A stretch of DNA of 64,000 nt from positions 1,270,501 to 1,334,500 of the forward strand of contig NZ_CP022219.1 of NCBI RefSeq assembly GCF_004114915.1, written 5' to 3'. The notes under the pieces were generated by a model. That model did no database searches. It was not told where the DNA came from and saw nothing but the letters and a program-made list of their open reading frames with translations. Below, piece after piece: positions 26,568 through 35,324 of the stretch; the first letter of the stretch is position 1; every line of letters starts with the position of its first letter. This stretch comes from Bradyrhizobium guangxiense. GTDB lineage: Bacteria > Pseudomonadota > Alphaproteobacteria > Rhizobiales > Xanthobacteraceae. Made by a program: the position numbers and the translations under genes.

Positions 26568-28631
26568 TCACCGCCCCTCGCGCACCCACGTCGCCGCAAA
26601 TGCGCCGAGCAGAAGCAGAAGGCCGATCAGGCCGGCAAAGATCGGCAGCACGCCGACGCCCTTCACCACGCTGGCATCGCGCATCCGCACGCCCATCCAG
26701 CCGTCGCCGGCAAAGACGCTGGCCGAACGCACGGGCAGAATGCGCGGCAGCTCGACGCTGGTGCCATCAGCCACGCGTACCGCGTTGCCGCCGGTCGCCT
26801 GCGTCAGGGGCTTCAAAGTGTCGACGGTGGAAGTGACTTCCGAAAACTCCTTCGGATTGGTCGGGCCGACATTGATCAATGCCTTCAGCGTGCCGTCGGT
26901 GGCTTGCCACAGGCCGAGCTCGTTCGCCGGCAGGCTGCCGCGCCACTCGCCGGGATCGCCTGCGCTCAACGTCAGATCCTGCGACACGCCCGACGGCGAG
27001 GTCACGCTGACGGGCTGGACGCTGTCTGCCATGGTCTGGCGCACCACGACGAGGTTCTTGCCCTGCACCTGCAGGCGCAGCGCCTCCTCGTCGAGGTCGG
27101 GCTGCTTCATCAGCCAGTGCGACATCCGCCGCAAGAGATCGAGATGCGGCCCGCCGCCTTCATAGCCGCGTGCCCACAGCCAGATGTGGTCGGACAGCAG
27201 AAGCGCGACCCGGCCCTCGCCGAAGCGCGACAGGAACAGAAGCGGCTTGCCGTCGGCCCCCGTCATCACCGGCGGGTTGGCGGAATTGCGGGTGTCGACG
27301 GTGCGGAAGAACCGGCTCCAGCGCGGCGGCTCGCTGGCGGAGCCCTCCAGGGCGCGCGTGACCGGATGGCGTTTGCCGATGTCGGACAGATGCGCATAGA
27401 ACGGCTTTTCCGTCACGCCGACCGGCTCCGCCGGCAGCACCGAATCCAGCGGCGTGCGCCAGATGCTGGTGTTGGAGGCGTAGTCGGGCCCGGCCGAGAC
27501 CAGCACTGCCCCGCCGCCGCGCACATAGCGCGCGATGTTGTCGAAATAGGCAATCGGCAGCACGCCCTGACGGGCGTAGCGGTCGAAGATGATCAGCTGG
27601 AATTCGTTGATCTTCTGCTGGAACAGCTCGCGGGTCGGAAACGCGATCAGCGACAATTCGTTGATCGGCGTGCCGTCCTGCTTCTCCGGCGGACGCAGAA
27701 TGGTGAAATGCACAAGGTCGACGCTGGCGTCGGACTTCAAGAGATTGCGCCAGGTGCGCTCGCCGGAATGCGGCTCACCCGAGACCAGCAGCACGCGCAG
27801 CTTGTCGCGCACGCCGTCGATAGCGACGACGGCGCGGTTGTTCACCGGCGTCAATTCGCGCTCGAGCGGGGAGGCCTCGATCTCGACGATGTTCGGGCCA
27901 GCATGCTTGATGTCGACGTCGACGCTTGCACTCTGGCCGCTCGAGAGTGTCCGTTCGTTGATGACCTCGCCGTCCCTGCGGACCGTGACCTTGGCGCGCT
28001 CGCCGCTGACGCCCTGGTCGTCGAGGCGATAGCTGATGGTCTGGGTCTGTCCGACGATGCCGAAGCGCGGCGCGGCCGTGACCGCGATGCGGCGGTCGCG
28101 CTCGTCCTTCTGGCCGGTGATCAGCGCCTGCACCGGCGCCTGGAAGCCCAGCGCGGCGGCGTTCGCCGGAATGTCATGGACGCGGCCGTCGGTGATCAGG
28201 AACGCGCCGGCGACGCGGTCGACCGGAACATCCGACAGGGCCGAGGCGAGCGCGCTGAACAGCTTTGTGCCGTCGGTCTCGCCGTCGGCCTGCCCGGCCT
28301 CGACGACGCGCACCTCCAGCCCCTTGATCTTCTTCAGGCTGTCGACCAGCGCTTCCTGCGCTTGCGCAGCCTCACGATTGCGGCTGCCGAAATTCTGGCT
28401 CGGGCTCTTGTCGACCACGATGGCGGCGACCGAGGGGAGGGGCTCGCGATCCTCGCGGGGGAAGGAGGGATTGGAAAGCGCCAGCAGGAACAGCGCCAGC
28501 GCGGCCACGCGCACGGCGGCGCCGCGTGCACGCGCCACCAGCAGCACGAGCGCGACGATGATGATCGCGGCGAGCGCGAGCCACAGCACGATCGCGGGGA
28601 CAAGCGGCGTGAATGCGATGCCGTAGTTCAT
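26568..28631 (-). CDS. Membrane protein with glutamine-amidotransferase-like domain (last gene of MoxR/DUF58 operon)
   Basis: 687 residues. Two N-terminal spans (about 8-33 and 40-52), a vWA-like segment after VAAIVVDKSPSQNF, an Ig-like/CARDB-type stretch around 165-255, then a flavodoxin/GATase-like domain (about 260-500; DKLRVLLVSGEPHSGERTW, IIFDRYARQGVLP) without an obvious catalytic cysteine, and a C-terminal span (about 660-682). ATG 28631 chosen over the TTG three bases upstream. Proteins of this kind follow BatA/DUF4159 genes and are of unknown function. The palindromic repeat at 28648 separates it from the upstream gene. Confidence 0.75.
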   Translation of the reverse strand: MNYGIAFTPLVPAIVLWLALAAIIIVALVLLVARARGAAVRVAALALFLLALSNPSFPREDREPLPSVAAIVVDKSPSQNFGSRNREAAQAQEALVDSLKKIKGLEVRVVEAGQADGETDGTKLFSALASALSDVPVDRVAGAFLITDGRVHDIPANAAALGFQAPVQALITGQKDERDRRIAVTAAPRFGIVGQTQTISYRLDDQGVSGERAKVTVRRDGEVINERTLSSGQSASVDVDIKHAGPNIVEIEASPLERELTPVNNRAVVAIDGVRDKLRVLLVSGEPHSGERTWRNLLKSDASVDLVHFTILRPPEKQDGTPINELSLIAFPTRELFQQKINEFQLIIFDRYARQGVLPIAYFDNIARYVRGGGAVLVSAGPDYASNTSIWRTPLDSVLPAEPVGVTEKPFYAHLSDIGKRHPVTRALEGSASEPPRWSRFFRTVDTRNSANPPVMTGADGKPLLFLSRFGEGRVALLLSDHIWLWARGYEGGGPHLDLLRRMSHWLMKQPDLDEEALRLQVQGKNLVVVRQTMADSVQPVSVTSPSGVSQDLTLSAGDPGEWRGSLPANELGLWQATDGTLKALINVGPTNPKEFSEVTSTVDTLKPLTQATGGNAVRVADGTSVELPRILPVRSASVFAGDGWMGVRMRDASVVKGVGVLPIFAGLIGLLLLLGAFAATWVREGR

Positions 28632-28647
28632 CAAACAGACCTATCAA

Positions 28648-28729
28648 CGTCATTCCGGGGCGATGCGAAGCATCGAACCCGGAATCTCGAGATTCCGGGT
28701 CTGGTCCTTCGGACCATCCCGGAATGACG
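28648..28729. repeat. Palindromic intergenic repeat, class A, inside an operon
   Basis: CGTCATTCCGGGGCGATGCG ... CATCCCGGAATGACG with inner CGGAATCTCGAGATTCCG, nearly identical to 11452-11531. It sits in the 130-bp gap between two same-strand genes. Confidence 0.75.
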
Positions 28730-28761
28730 GAGCGTGTGAATCAAGCTGGTCATGCGCATCT

Positions 28762-31575
28762 CTATTGCCCCAGCCGTTCGATCAGGGCCGGTGCGTGCAC
28801 CTGGTCGGCCTTGTAGTTGCCGGTCAGCGTGTACATCACGATGTTGGCACCGGCGCGGTAGGCGAATTCGCGTTGGCGGGTGTCGCCGCCGGTCACCGGC
28901 AGCATGGCCTGCCCGTCGGGCCGCACGGCCCAGGCGCCGGCGAGGTCGTTCGAGGTGATGATGATCGGCGAGACGCCGTCGCCGCCGCGGGCCGGCCGCT
29001 GGGCGCTGTCATCGTCCTCGTCGCGCGGCAGAGTCTCGACCCAGGTCTGGCCGGTCACGAAGCGGCCGGGGAAGTCGCGCAGCAGATAGAAGGTCTTGGT
29101 CAGCACGTGCTCGCGCGGCACCGGCTCGAGCTCGGGGACGTCGAGCGAGGACAGGATCTCGCGCAGCGTCTGCATGCCCGGGGTCTGCGCGGCGCCGTTC
29201 GCGCCGGGCGGGGCTTCGACCGCATCGCGGGTGTCGAACAGCACGGTGCCGCCCTGCTTCATGTAGGCGTCGATCTTGTTGATGGCATCCTGCGGCGGCT
29301 TGGGTGCGCCGGGCACGATCGGCCAGTAGATCAGCGGGAAGAAGGCGAGCTCGTCGCGCGCGGGATCAACCCCCACGGGATCGCCGGCCTCGAGTGCGGT
29401 GCGCTGCGCCAGGAACAGCGTCAGCCCGTTCATCCCCGCTTTGACGATGGAATCGACGTCGGCATTGCCGGTGACGACATAGGCGAGGCGGGTCTGCGCC
29501 GTCGCTCGCATCGCGAAATCGTCCGTGGCGCTGTCGGCGCGTGACGGCGTCGGTGCGAGCGCGACGAGGCCTGCGAGCACGAGGCCAAGCACGATCATGG
29601 CGGGCGCGGCGCGGCGGCGCAGCAGCGCGGCGATCCCGCCGCCGAGCACCGCGACGATGATGGCGTCGATCAGGAACAGCGTGAGCGCCGTCGACAGCAG
29701 CCAGCCGCGCAAGTCCTGCGGCTCGGCGTTGGTGTAGGTGGCGTGCCGGGCGCGCAGGCCCGCGGTGTTGAGGGCCGCGATGCGGTCGGCGCTGGCAAGT
29801 GTGTTCACGGCGAGCGGTCCTTCAGCCGGGCCATAGAAGCCTGGCGGATGATCTGGGGTGGCGCGATCGCGGTAATCCGCGGCCAGCGGTTTTGCGGTCG
29901 CCGGCGGCGGGCCGAAGGCGCCAAAACCGTCGAGCATGTGCAGCGGCGCCACCGTCTCAGAGGTCGCTTCGCTGGCGACGCCGGCGCCGGGCTTGGACGT
30001 GTAGCCGGACATGTCGACCACGCGCCTCAGCATCTCGACGAAGATGCCCGACATCGGCAGATCCGACCAGCGCATGTCGGCGCTGACGTGAAACAGGCCG
30101 ACCACGCCCTTGCCGCGATGCTCGCCGGTGACGAGTGGCGTGCCGTCCTCCAGCGAGGCCCAGCTCTTGGTGGCGAGCACCGCGTCGGGCTCGGCCAGCA
30201 CCTGGCGGCTCACGGTGACGTCCTTGGGCACCACGACGCCGGCGAACGGGCCGTCGGCGGCGAAGGAGGCGAGATGCTGCGGCTTCTCCCAGGTCAGGCT
30301 GCCGCCGAGCGTACGGCCGCCCTTGCGCAGCTTGACCGGCACGAGGTCGTCCTCGGCCTGCGCCAGGCGCGGACCTGCGAACCGCACCAGGACGCCGCCC
30401 TGATCGATCCAGGCATTGAGGCGCTCGCGCAGCTCCGGCGCGATGGTGCCGACATCGGCGAGGATGATCATCGGCAGCTTCTGATCGAGGAATTGCGTGA
30501 TGCCCTGCTGCGGCGAGCCCTTGTCGGCGAGCCTGACGTCGGCGAACGGCGCCAGCGCGCGGGTGAGATAGAAGGTCGGCGCCAGCAGCGGCTGCGCTGT
30601 CTCGCTGGTCGAGCCCGAGACGATGCCGATGGCGCGGCGGCGCCAGCGCTTGTCGAGCAGCTGCACCGCACCGGCAGAGCGCTCGCCCGAGATCTCGAGC
30701 CGGGTGATGTCGTTGCGCAGCTCGACCGGCAGATCGAACACCGCGTCGGTCTCCTTGTCCTGCGGACCGAACGAATAACGGGCTTCGCCGATCGGCGAGG
30801 CCTTCTGGTCCAGCGCGCGCACGGTGCCGACGGCGATGCCGCTGTCGGTGCGCAGCACCTTCACCGTCATCCTGGCGGCGGCGTTCTCGGCCGCGACCAG
30901 CGCCAGCGGCGAGGAGGTGCCACCTTCGAACACGGTCAGGCTGCGCTCGCCGATGGTCTTGCCGAGGCCGGCCACGAAGTCCTCGCCGCGGCCGGTGTCG
31001 ACGCCGTCGGACAGCCAGGCGATCTCGCAATCACCGCTGGCCTTGAGAAAGCGGTCGATGGCAGCCAGCGTCTCGACGCGGTCGATCGAATAGGGCTTTG
31101 GCGCGAGCTGACGCAGCGCGACGCGCGCCGCGCCCGCCGGCATCAGGGTGATGTCGCGGTTCGGCTCGGACAGCGGCACCAGCGCGATCGCACGGCGATC
31201 ATTGTCGGCATTGGCAATCAGCTCGTCGGCGGCCCTGATCCGGACGTCCCAGTGCGATGCCGCGCTCCAGCCGTCGTCGAACATGATCATCAGCGGCGCC
31301 TTGCTGCCCGCGGTGCCTGCTTGCGGATTCCAGATCGGGCCGGCGGCCGCAAAGATCACCAGCGCCGCGGCGAGCAGGCGCAGCGCGGTCAGCCACCACG
31401 GCGTCCGCGAGGGCGTCTCCTCGCGCGGCGCGATGTCGAACAACAGGCGCGTCGGCGGAAACTCGATCCGGCGCGGCCGCGGCGGCATCACGCGCAACAG
31501 CCACCACAGCACCGGCAGGCTGACGAGGCCGATCAGGAGCAGCGGTTCGGTGAAGGCGAGCGGCAGTCCCATCAT
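28762..31575 (-). CDS. BatA-like membrane protein with DUF4159 domain
   Basis: 937 residues. N-terminal BatA (aerotolerance regulator) region with two spans (about 10-27 and 60-80) joined by the RRIEFPPTRLLF linker; a large vWA-like periplasmic or cytosolic part; two spans near 640-665 and 670-690; and a C-terminal DUF4159 domain (about 715-930; LAYVVTGNADVDSIVKAG, FFPLIYWPIVPGAP). Start ATG overlaps the DUF58 stop by four bases. Second partner of the MoxR/DUF58 system; such systems are linked to chaperone-like maturation of cell-envelope complexes. Exact role unknown. Confidence 0.83.
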   Translation of the reverse strand: MMGLPLAFTEPLLLIGLVSLPVLWWLLRVMPPRPRRIEFPPTRLLFDIAPREETPSRTPWWLTALRLLAAALVIFAAAGPIWNPQAGTAGSKAPLMIMFDDGWSAASHWDVRIRAADELIANADNDRRAIALVPLSEPNRDITLMPAGAARVALRQLAPKPYSIDRVETLAAIDRFLKASGDCEIAWLSDGVDTGRGEDFVAGLGKTIGERSLTVFEGGTSSPLALVAAENAAARMTVKVLRTDSGIAVGTVRALDQKASPIGEARYSFGPQDKETDAVFDLPVELRNDITRLEISGERSAGAVQLLDKRWRRRAIGIVSGSTSETAQPLLAPTFYLTRALAPFADVRLADKGSPQQGITQFLDQKLPMIILADVGTIAPELRERLNAWIDQGGVLVRFAGPRLAQAEDDLVPVKLRKGGRTLGGSLTWEKPQHLASFAADGPFAGVVVPKDVTVSRQVLAEPDAVLATKSWASLEDGTPLVTGEHRGKGVVGLFHVSADMRWSDLPMSGIFVEMLRRVVDMSGYTSKPGAGVASEATSETVAPLHMLDGFGAFGPPPATAKPLAADYRDRATPDHPPGFYGPAEGPLAVNTLASADRIAALNTAGLRARHATYTNAEPQDLRGWLLSTALTLFLIDAIIVAVLGGGIAALLRRRAAPAMIVLGLVLAGLVALAPTPSRADSATDDFAMRATAQTRLAYVVTGNADVDSIVKAGMNGLTLFLAQRTALEAGDPVGVDPARDELAFFPLIYWPIVPGAPKPPQDAINKIDAYMKQGGTVLFDTRDAVEAPPGANGAAQTPGMQTLREILSSLDVPELEPVPREHVLTKTFYLLRDFPGRFVTGQTWVETLPRDEDDDSAQRPARGGDGVSPIIITSNDLAGAWAVRPDGQAMLPVTGGDTRQREFAYRAGANIVMYTLTGNYKADQVHAPALIERLGQ

Positions 31576-32516
31576 GCGGCCGGCCCCGCCTTGATCGTCG
31601 TGGTGCGGGCGCCCGACTTGCTCACCTGCATGCCGGCATGCAGGAACAGCAAGAGCTCGGCAGCGGAGCGGTCGGTGGCATGCGTGGTGAACAGCCAGTC
31701 GAGCTTGTTGGTCTCGGCGCGGATCTGGTCGCGGTGCAGCGCCAGCCGCGCGGTGTAATCCTGCACCCAGCTCTCGGCGCGGCCGGCGGTGATCACGCCG
31801 AAGCCCTCGGGCTCGACGAACTCGACACGGCCGGAATAGGGGAACGATTCTTCGGCGGGATCGACGACCTGCACCAGCGTGCCGTGCGCGCCGGAGCCGG
31901 AGAGCCCTGCGAGCGTCGCCCTGATCTCGGCGATCGGCGACCAGAAATCCGACAGCACGATGGTCTCGGCCAGCGCCGCGGGCACGAAGGACGGCGGCAG
32001 GCTGAGGCGGTCGGCATCGTCATGCAGCATCGCCTGCGCCATCTTGTCGATCACGCTGCGGCTCGCGGTCGGCGCCATCAGCCCGGGAATGCCGACGCGT
32101 TCGCCGCCAGAGACCAGCAGCTCGGCCAGCGCAAAGGCGACGATCAGCGTGCGCTCGAGCTTGGATTCGCGCGCGGTCTTGGAGGCGAAGGCCATCGAGG
32201 GCGAGCGGTCCGGCCAGATCCAAACCGTGTGCGAGGCTTCCCATTCGAGCTCGCGGACATAGAGATGGTCGTCACGCGCCGACCGCCGCCAGTCGACGTT
32301 CTGCGCGGGCTCGCCGGAGACGAAGCGGCGGTACTGCCAGAAATTCTCGCCGGAGCCGGCGCGGCGCCGTCCGTGCAGACCGTGGATGACGTTGGCGGCG
32401 ATGCGGCGGGCTTCTAGCACCAGGCGCGGCAGCGAAGCTGCGAGCGTGCGGCTTTCGCCATCGGCACGTCGGATCGCAATGATCTCCTTCGCTGTGTGCC
32501 CGTTCTCCGCTGCCAT
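31572..32516 (-). CDS. DUF58 domain protein (vWA-like)
   Basis: 314 residues from ATG 32516; a TTG one codon upstream is less likely because the ATG forms a TGATG junction with the moxR stop. The DUF58 signature FWQYRRFVSGEPAQNVDWRRSARDDHLYVRE is visible in pieces at about residues 58-90, followed by a degenerate MIDAS-like DRSPSM. DUF58 proteins work with MoxR AAA+ ATPases. Coupled translationally on both sides. Confidence 0.9.
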   Translation of the reverse strand: MAAENGHTAKEIIAIRRADGESRTLAASLPRLVLEARRIAANVIHGLHGRRRAGSGENFWQYRRFVSGEPAQNVDWRRSARDDHLYVRELEWEASHTVWIWPDRSPSMAFASKTARESKLERTLIVAFALAELLVSGGERVGIPGLMAPTASRSVIDKMAQAMLHDDADRLSLPPSFVPAALAETIVLSDFWSPIAEIRATLAGLSGSGAHGTLVQVVDPAEESFPYSGRVEFVEPEGFGVITAGRAESWVQDYTARLALHRDQIRAETNKLDWLFTTHATDRSAAELLLFLHAGMQVSKSGARTTTIKAGPAA

Positions 32517-33514
32517 CAACCGATCCGTGTCTTCAATTGCCGGATGACGTCCGGAATCGTTCGGCCTTCGGCGCGCGCTTGGAACGTCAGCGCCATGCGG
32601 TGCTTCAGCACGGGCTCGGCGAGGTCGAGCACGTCATCGACCGAGGGCGCCAGGCGTCCGTCGATCAGCGCGCGCGCACGCACCGCCAGCATCAGGGATT
32701 GGCTGGCGCGCGGACCCGGGCCCCAGGCGATGAACTTGCCGGCCTCGCCGGCGTCCGGACCCGGACGGGCCGAGCGCACCAGCGACAGGATCGCCTCGAC
32801 CACGGAATCGCCAACCGGCAGGCGCCGGATCAGCCGCTGCGCGGTGATCAGCGCATCCGCCGTCATCGCTCCCTTCGCCAGCGTCTCCTCGGCGCCGGTG
32901 GTCTCGAACAGGATGCGGCGCTCGGCGTCGCGATCGGGATAGTCGACGTCGATCTCCATCAGGAAGCGGTCGAGCTGCGCTTCGGGCAGCGGATAGGTGC
33001 CTTCCTGCTCCAGCGGGTTTTGCGTCGCGAGCACATGGAAGGGTTTCGGCAGATCGTGGCGCGCGCCGGCGACGGTGATGTGCTGCTCCTGCATCGCCTG
33101 CAACAGCGCAGACTGCGTGCGCGGCGAGGCGCGGTTGATCTCGTCGGCCATCAGCAGCTGCGCGAACACCGGACCCGAAATGAAGCGGAAGGCGCGCTTG
33201 CCCGCGGTGCTCTCGTCCAGCACCTCGGCGCCAAGAATGTCCGACGGCATCAGGTCAGGCGTGAACTGGATGCGCTTGGCATCGAGACCGAGCGTGACGC
33301 CGAGCGTCTCGACCAGCTTGGTCTTGGCAAGGCCGGGCACGCCGATCAGCAGCGCATGGCCGCCGGAGAGGATGGTGACCAGCGTGTTCTCGATCACGCG
33401 ATCCTGGCCGAAGATGATGGAGGCGATCGCATCCTTCGCTGCACGAACCTGGCTCGACACCTGCTCGGCCGAACGGACGATCCCATCCTCCAGTTTCTCG
33501 ACACTCTCTGCCAT
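32516..33514 (-). CDS. MoxR family AAA+ ATPase
   Basis: 332 residues. Walker A GVPGLAKT at 58-65, Walker B LLMADEINR at about 120-128, sensor 1 in VLATQNPLEQEGTYPLPEAQ and the C-terminal lid domain. First gene of the four-gene operon moxR - DUF58 - DUF4159 - GATase-like. MoxR ATPases act as chaperones in assembling or activating multi-subunit proteins (metal insertion, stress). The client is unknown here. Confidence 0.92.
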   Translation of the reverse strand: MAESVEKLEDGIVRSAEQVSSQVRAAKDAIASIIFGQDRVIENTLVTILSGGHALLIGVPGLAKTKLVETLGVTLGLDAKRIQFTPDLMPSDILGAEVLDESTAGKRAFRFISGPVFAQLLMADEINRASPRTQSALLQAMQEQHITVAGARHDLPKPFHVLATQNPLEQEGTYPLPEAQLDRFLMEIDVDYPDRDAERRILFETTGAEETLAKGAMTADALITAQRLIRRLPVGDSVVEAILSLVRSARPGPDAGEAGKFIAWGPGPRASQSLMLAVRARALIDGRLAPSVDDVLDLAEPVLKHRMALTFQARAEGRTIPDVIRQLKTRIG

Positions 33515-33774
33515 CCGTTCGCTCCTTCAGCCCGCCACGCGGCTTGCTTGGGCCATCATGTCATCGCATCGCGTCAGATCATGGGCCTATGCTAGACTTG
33601 CAGGAAGGCCATGTATTCGTTGAATTAACCTATCCCCACCTTATCGGCTTCGGGTTATGTACGGCATCACGAAGTGGCGACCTTGCACACCGGACTAATC
33701 CGGGGTGGAACCGTGCACCCGAGTACAACGTAGACCTGCACCAATCGTGCCAAAGGACAAAGTCAGGGCAAACC

Positions 33775-34386
33775 ATGGCGAACCAAGGGCAGAGCGCCGA
33801 TCATGGTCTCGAGGGGCTGACTGCCGCCGCCAAAAGTGCAGCAAATGCCGAAGGTGCCAGGAAGGGCCTGCCTCCGGTGCATCTGTGGAATCCGCCGTTT
33901 TGCGGCGATCTCGACATCCGAATCGCCTCCGATGGTACTTGGTTCTACTTGGGGACGCCAATCGGGCGTCCCGCGCTGGTGCGGCTGTTTTCGACCATCC
34001 TCAAGCGCGAGGGCGACAAGCATTTCCTGGTCACGCCGGTGGAGAAGGTCGGCATCCGCGTCGACGATGCGCCGTTCATGGCGGTCGAGATGCAGACGGA
34101 CGGTGAGGGCCGGCAGCGCGTGCTGCGCTTCCGTACCAATGTCGACGACTGGGTCACCTGCGATGCCGCGCACCGGCTGCGCTTCGAGCAGGCCGCGGAC
34201 GGCGGGCTGACGCCCTATCTGCATGTTCGCGCCGATCTCTGGGCCAAGGTCACGCGGGCGCTCTATTACGATCTGGTTGACATGGGCGAGGAGCGGATGG
34301 TCGATGGCCAGCCGATGTTCGGCGTCGAATCGTCCGGCGAATTCTTCGCCATGGCCGATGCGGAGCAGGTGAGGGCCGCGCTTTGA
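33775..34386 (+). CDS. DUF1285 domain protein
   Basis: 203 residues from ATG 33775 (frame continues upstream with no supported start). Recognised by LPPVHLWNPPFCGDLDIRI and the internal VEKVGIRVDDAPF, VDDWVTCDAAHRLRF; a two-lobed small beta domain of unknown function common in proteobacteria. First gene of a tightly packed row with Nudix, DUF6111 and cca, joined by four-base overlaps. Confidence 0.85.
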   Translation: MANQGQSADHGLEGLTAAAKSAANAEGARKGLPPVHLWNPPFCGDLDIRIASDGTWFYLGTPIGRPALVRLFSTILKREGDKHFLVTPVEKVGIRVDDAPFMAVEMQTDGEGRQRVLRFRTNVDDWVTCDAAHRLRFEQAADGGLTPYLHVRADLWAKVTRALYYDLVDMGEERMVDGQPMFGVESSGEFFAMADAEQVRAAL

Positions 34387-35054
34387 ACAAGCCCATTCTG
34401 ACGACCGATCCGGTCCCGCTCGGCGCGGCGGATTTCTTCGCCCGCTCGAAGGCGAAGCTCGGCTTCGACGTCCCGCCCGGCCTCTACGATCCCAACATCA
34501 TCCCGGCCTCGGGCGATCCCGGCACCGACAAGATGCTGGAGATCGTCGCGCGCGAGCAGCCGGTGCGCCCCGCCGCGGTCCTGATCGCCGTGGTCGATCA
34601 TCCCGAGCCGACCATCCTGCTGACGCAGCGCTCGGCGCATCTCAACGATCATGCCGGCCAGATCGCCTTTCCCGGCGGCAAGATCGACGCGACCGATGCC
34701 TCGCCGCTCGACGCGGCGCTCCGCGAGGCCGAGGAGGAGGTCGGGCTATCCAGAGACTTCGTCGAACCGCTCGGCTATCTCGATCTCTACGGCACCGCGT
34801 TCGGCTTCCGCATCCTGCCGACGGTCGCTAAGGTCCGGCCGGGCTTCTCGCTCACCATCAACCATTCCGAGGTTGATGATGCGTTCGAGGTGCCGCTATC
34901 CTTCCTGATGAACCCGGTGAACCATCAGGTGCACAGCAAGGAATTCCGCGGCATGGAGCGGTTCTACTACGCGATGCCGTTCGCGGAGCGCTACATCTGG
35001 GGCGCCACCGCCGGAATGCTGCGTGTGCTGTATGAGCGGATCTATTCGTCATGA
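34383..35054 (+). CDS. Nudix CoA pyrophosphatase-type hydrolase
   Basis: 223 residues. It starts with TTG at 34383, overlapping the DUF1285 stop as TTGA; no ATG fits the N-terminus. Nudix box at about 98-121 (FPGGKIDATDASPLDAALREAEEEVG) is preceded by the CoA-type motif RSAHLNDHAGQIAFPGG, which places it with the coenzyme A pyrophosphatases (NudL/YeaB group). Likely cleaves CoA or its derivatives to phosphopantetheine and 3',5'-ADP. Confidence 0.88.
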   Translation: MNKPILTTDPVPLGAADFFARSKAKLGFDVPPGLYDPNIIPASGDPGTDKMLEIVAREQPVRPAAVLIAVVDHPEPTILLTQRSAHLNDHAGQIAFPGGKIDATDASPLDAALREAEEEVGLSRDFVEPLGYLDLYGTAFGFRILPTVAKVRPGFSLTINHSEVDDAFEVPLSFLMNPVNHQVHSKEFRGMERFYYAMPFAERYIWGATAGMLRVLYERIYSS

Positions 35055-35314
35055 TCCGGCCGGTTCTGACCGAGATCGGAATCTTTCTCATTCCCTTTGC
35101 CGTCTATGCGCTGTTCCTGGCCGCCACGCGGTCCGGCTTGTTCGCGCGCTCGTCCTGGCCGGTCACCGTCGTCGCGCGCCTCGTGCTCGCAGCGCTCGTG
35201 CTGGTCATCGCGGGGCTGATCGGCTTTGCGCACTACTCCGGCGCGCCGCCGGATTCGACGTACGTTCCCGCTCATATCGAGAACGGCAGGCTGGTGCCGG
35301 GCGTGGAAAGATAG
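35051..35314 (+). CDS. DUF6111 family small membrane protein
   Basis: 87 residues with two membrane spans (about 5-24 and 40-62) and a short polar tail (GAPPDSTYVPAHIENGRLVPG), a typical DUF6111 pattern. Start ATG overlaps the Nudix stop by four bases (ATGA), and cca follows 10 bp later. Function unknown. Confidence 0.8.
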   Translation: MIRPVLTEIGIFLIPFAVYALFLAATRSGLFARSSWPVTVVARLVLAALVLVIAGLIGFAHYSGAPPDSTYVPAHIENGRLVPGVER

Positions 35315-35324
35315 GGGCCGCACG

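Noticed and set aside
26421..28727. 768-residue frame antisense to the 687-residue membrane protein
   Set aside because: Composition is His/Arg/Ala rich without domains, and the minus-strand frame has clear protein character.
33515..33774. Possible RNA or small gene between moxR and the DUF1285 gene
   Set aside because: No tRNA-like fold or convincing short frame; only a weak hairpin (CCGGACTAATCCGG) seen.
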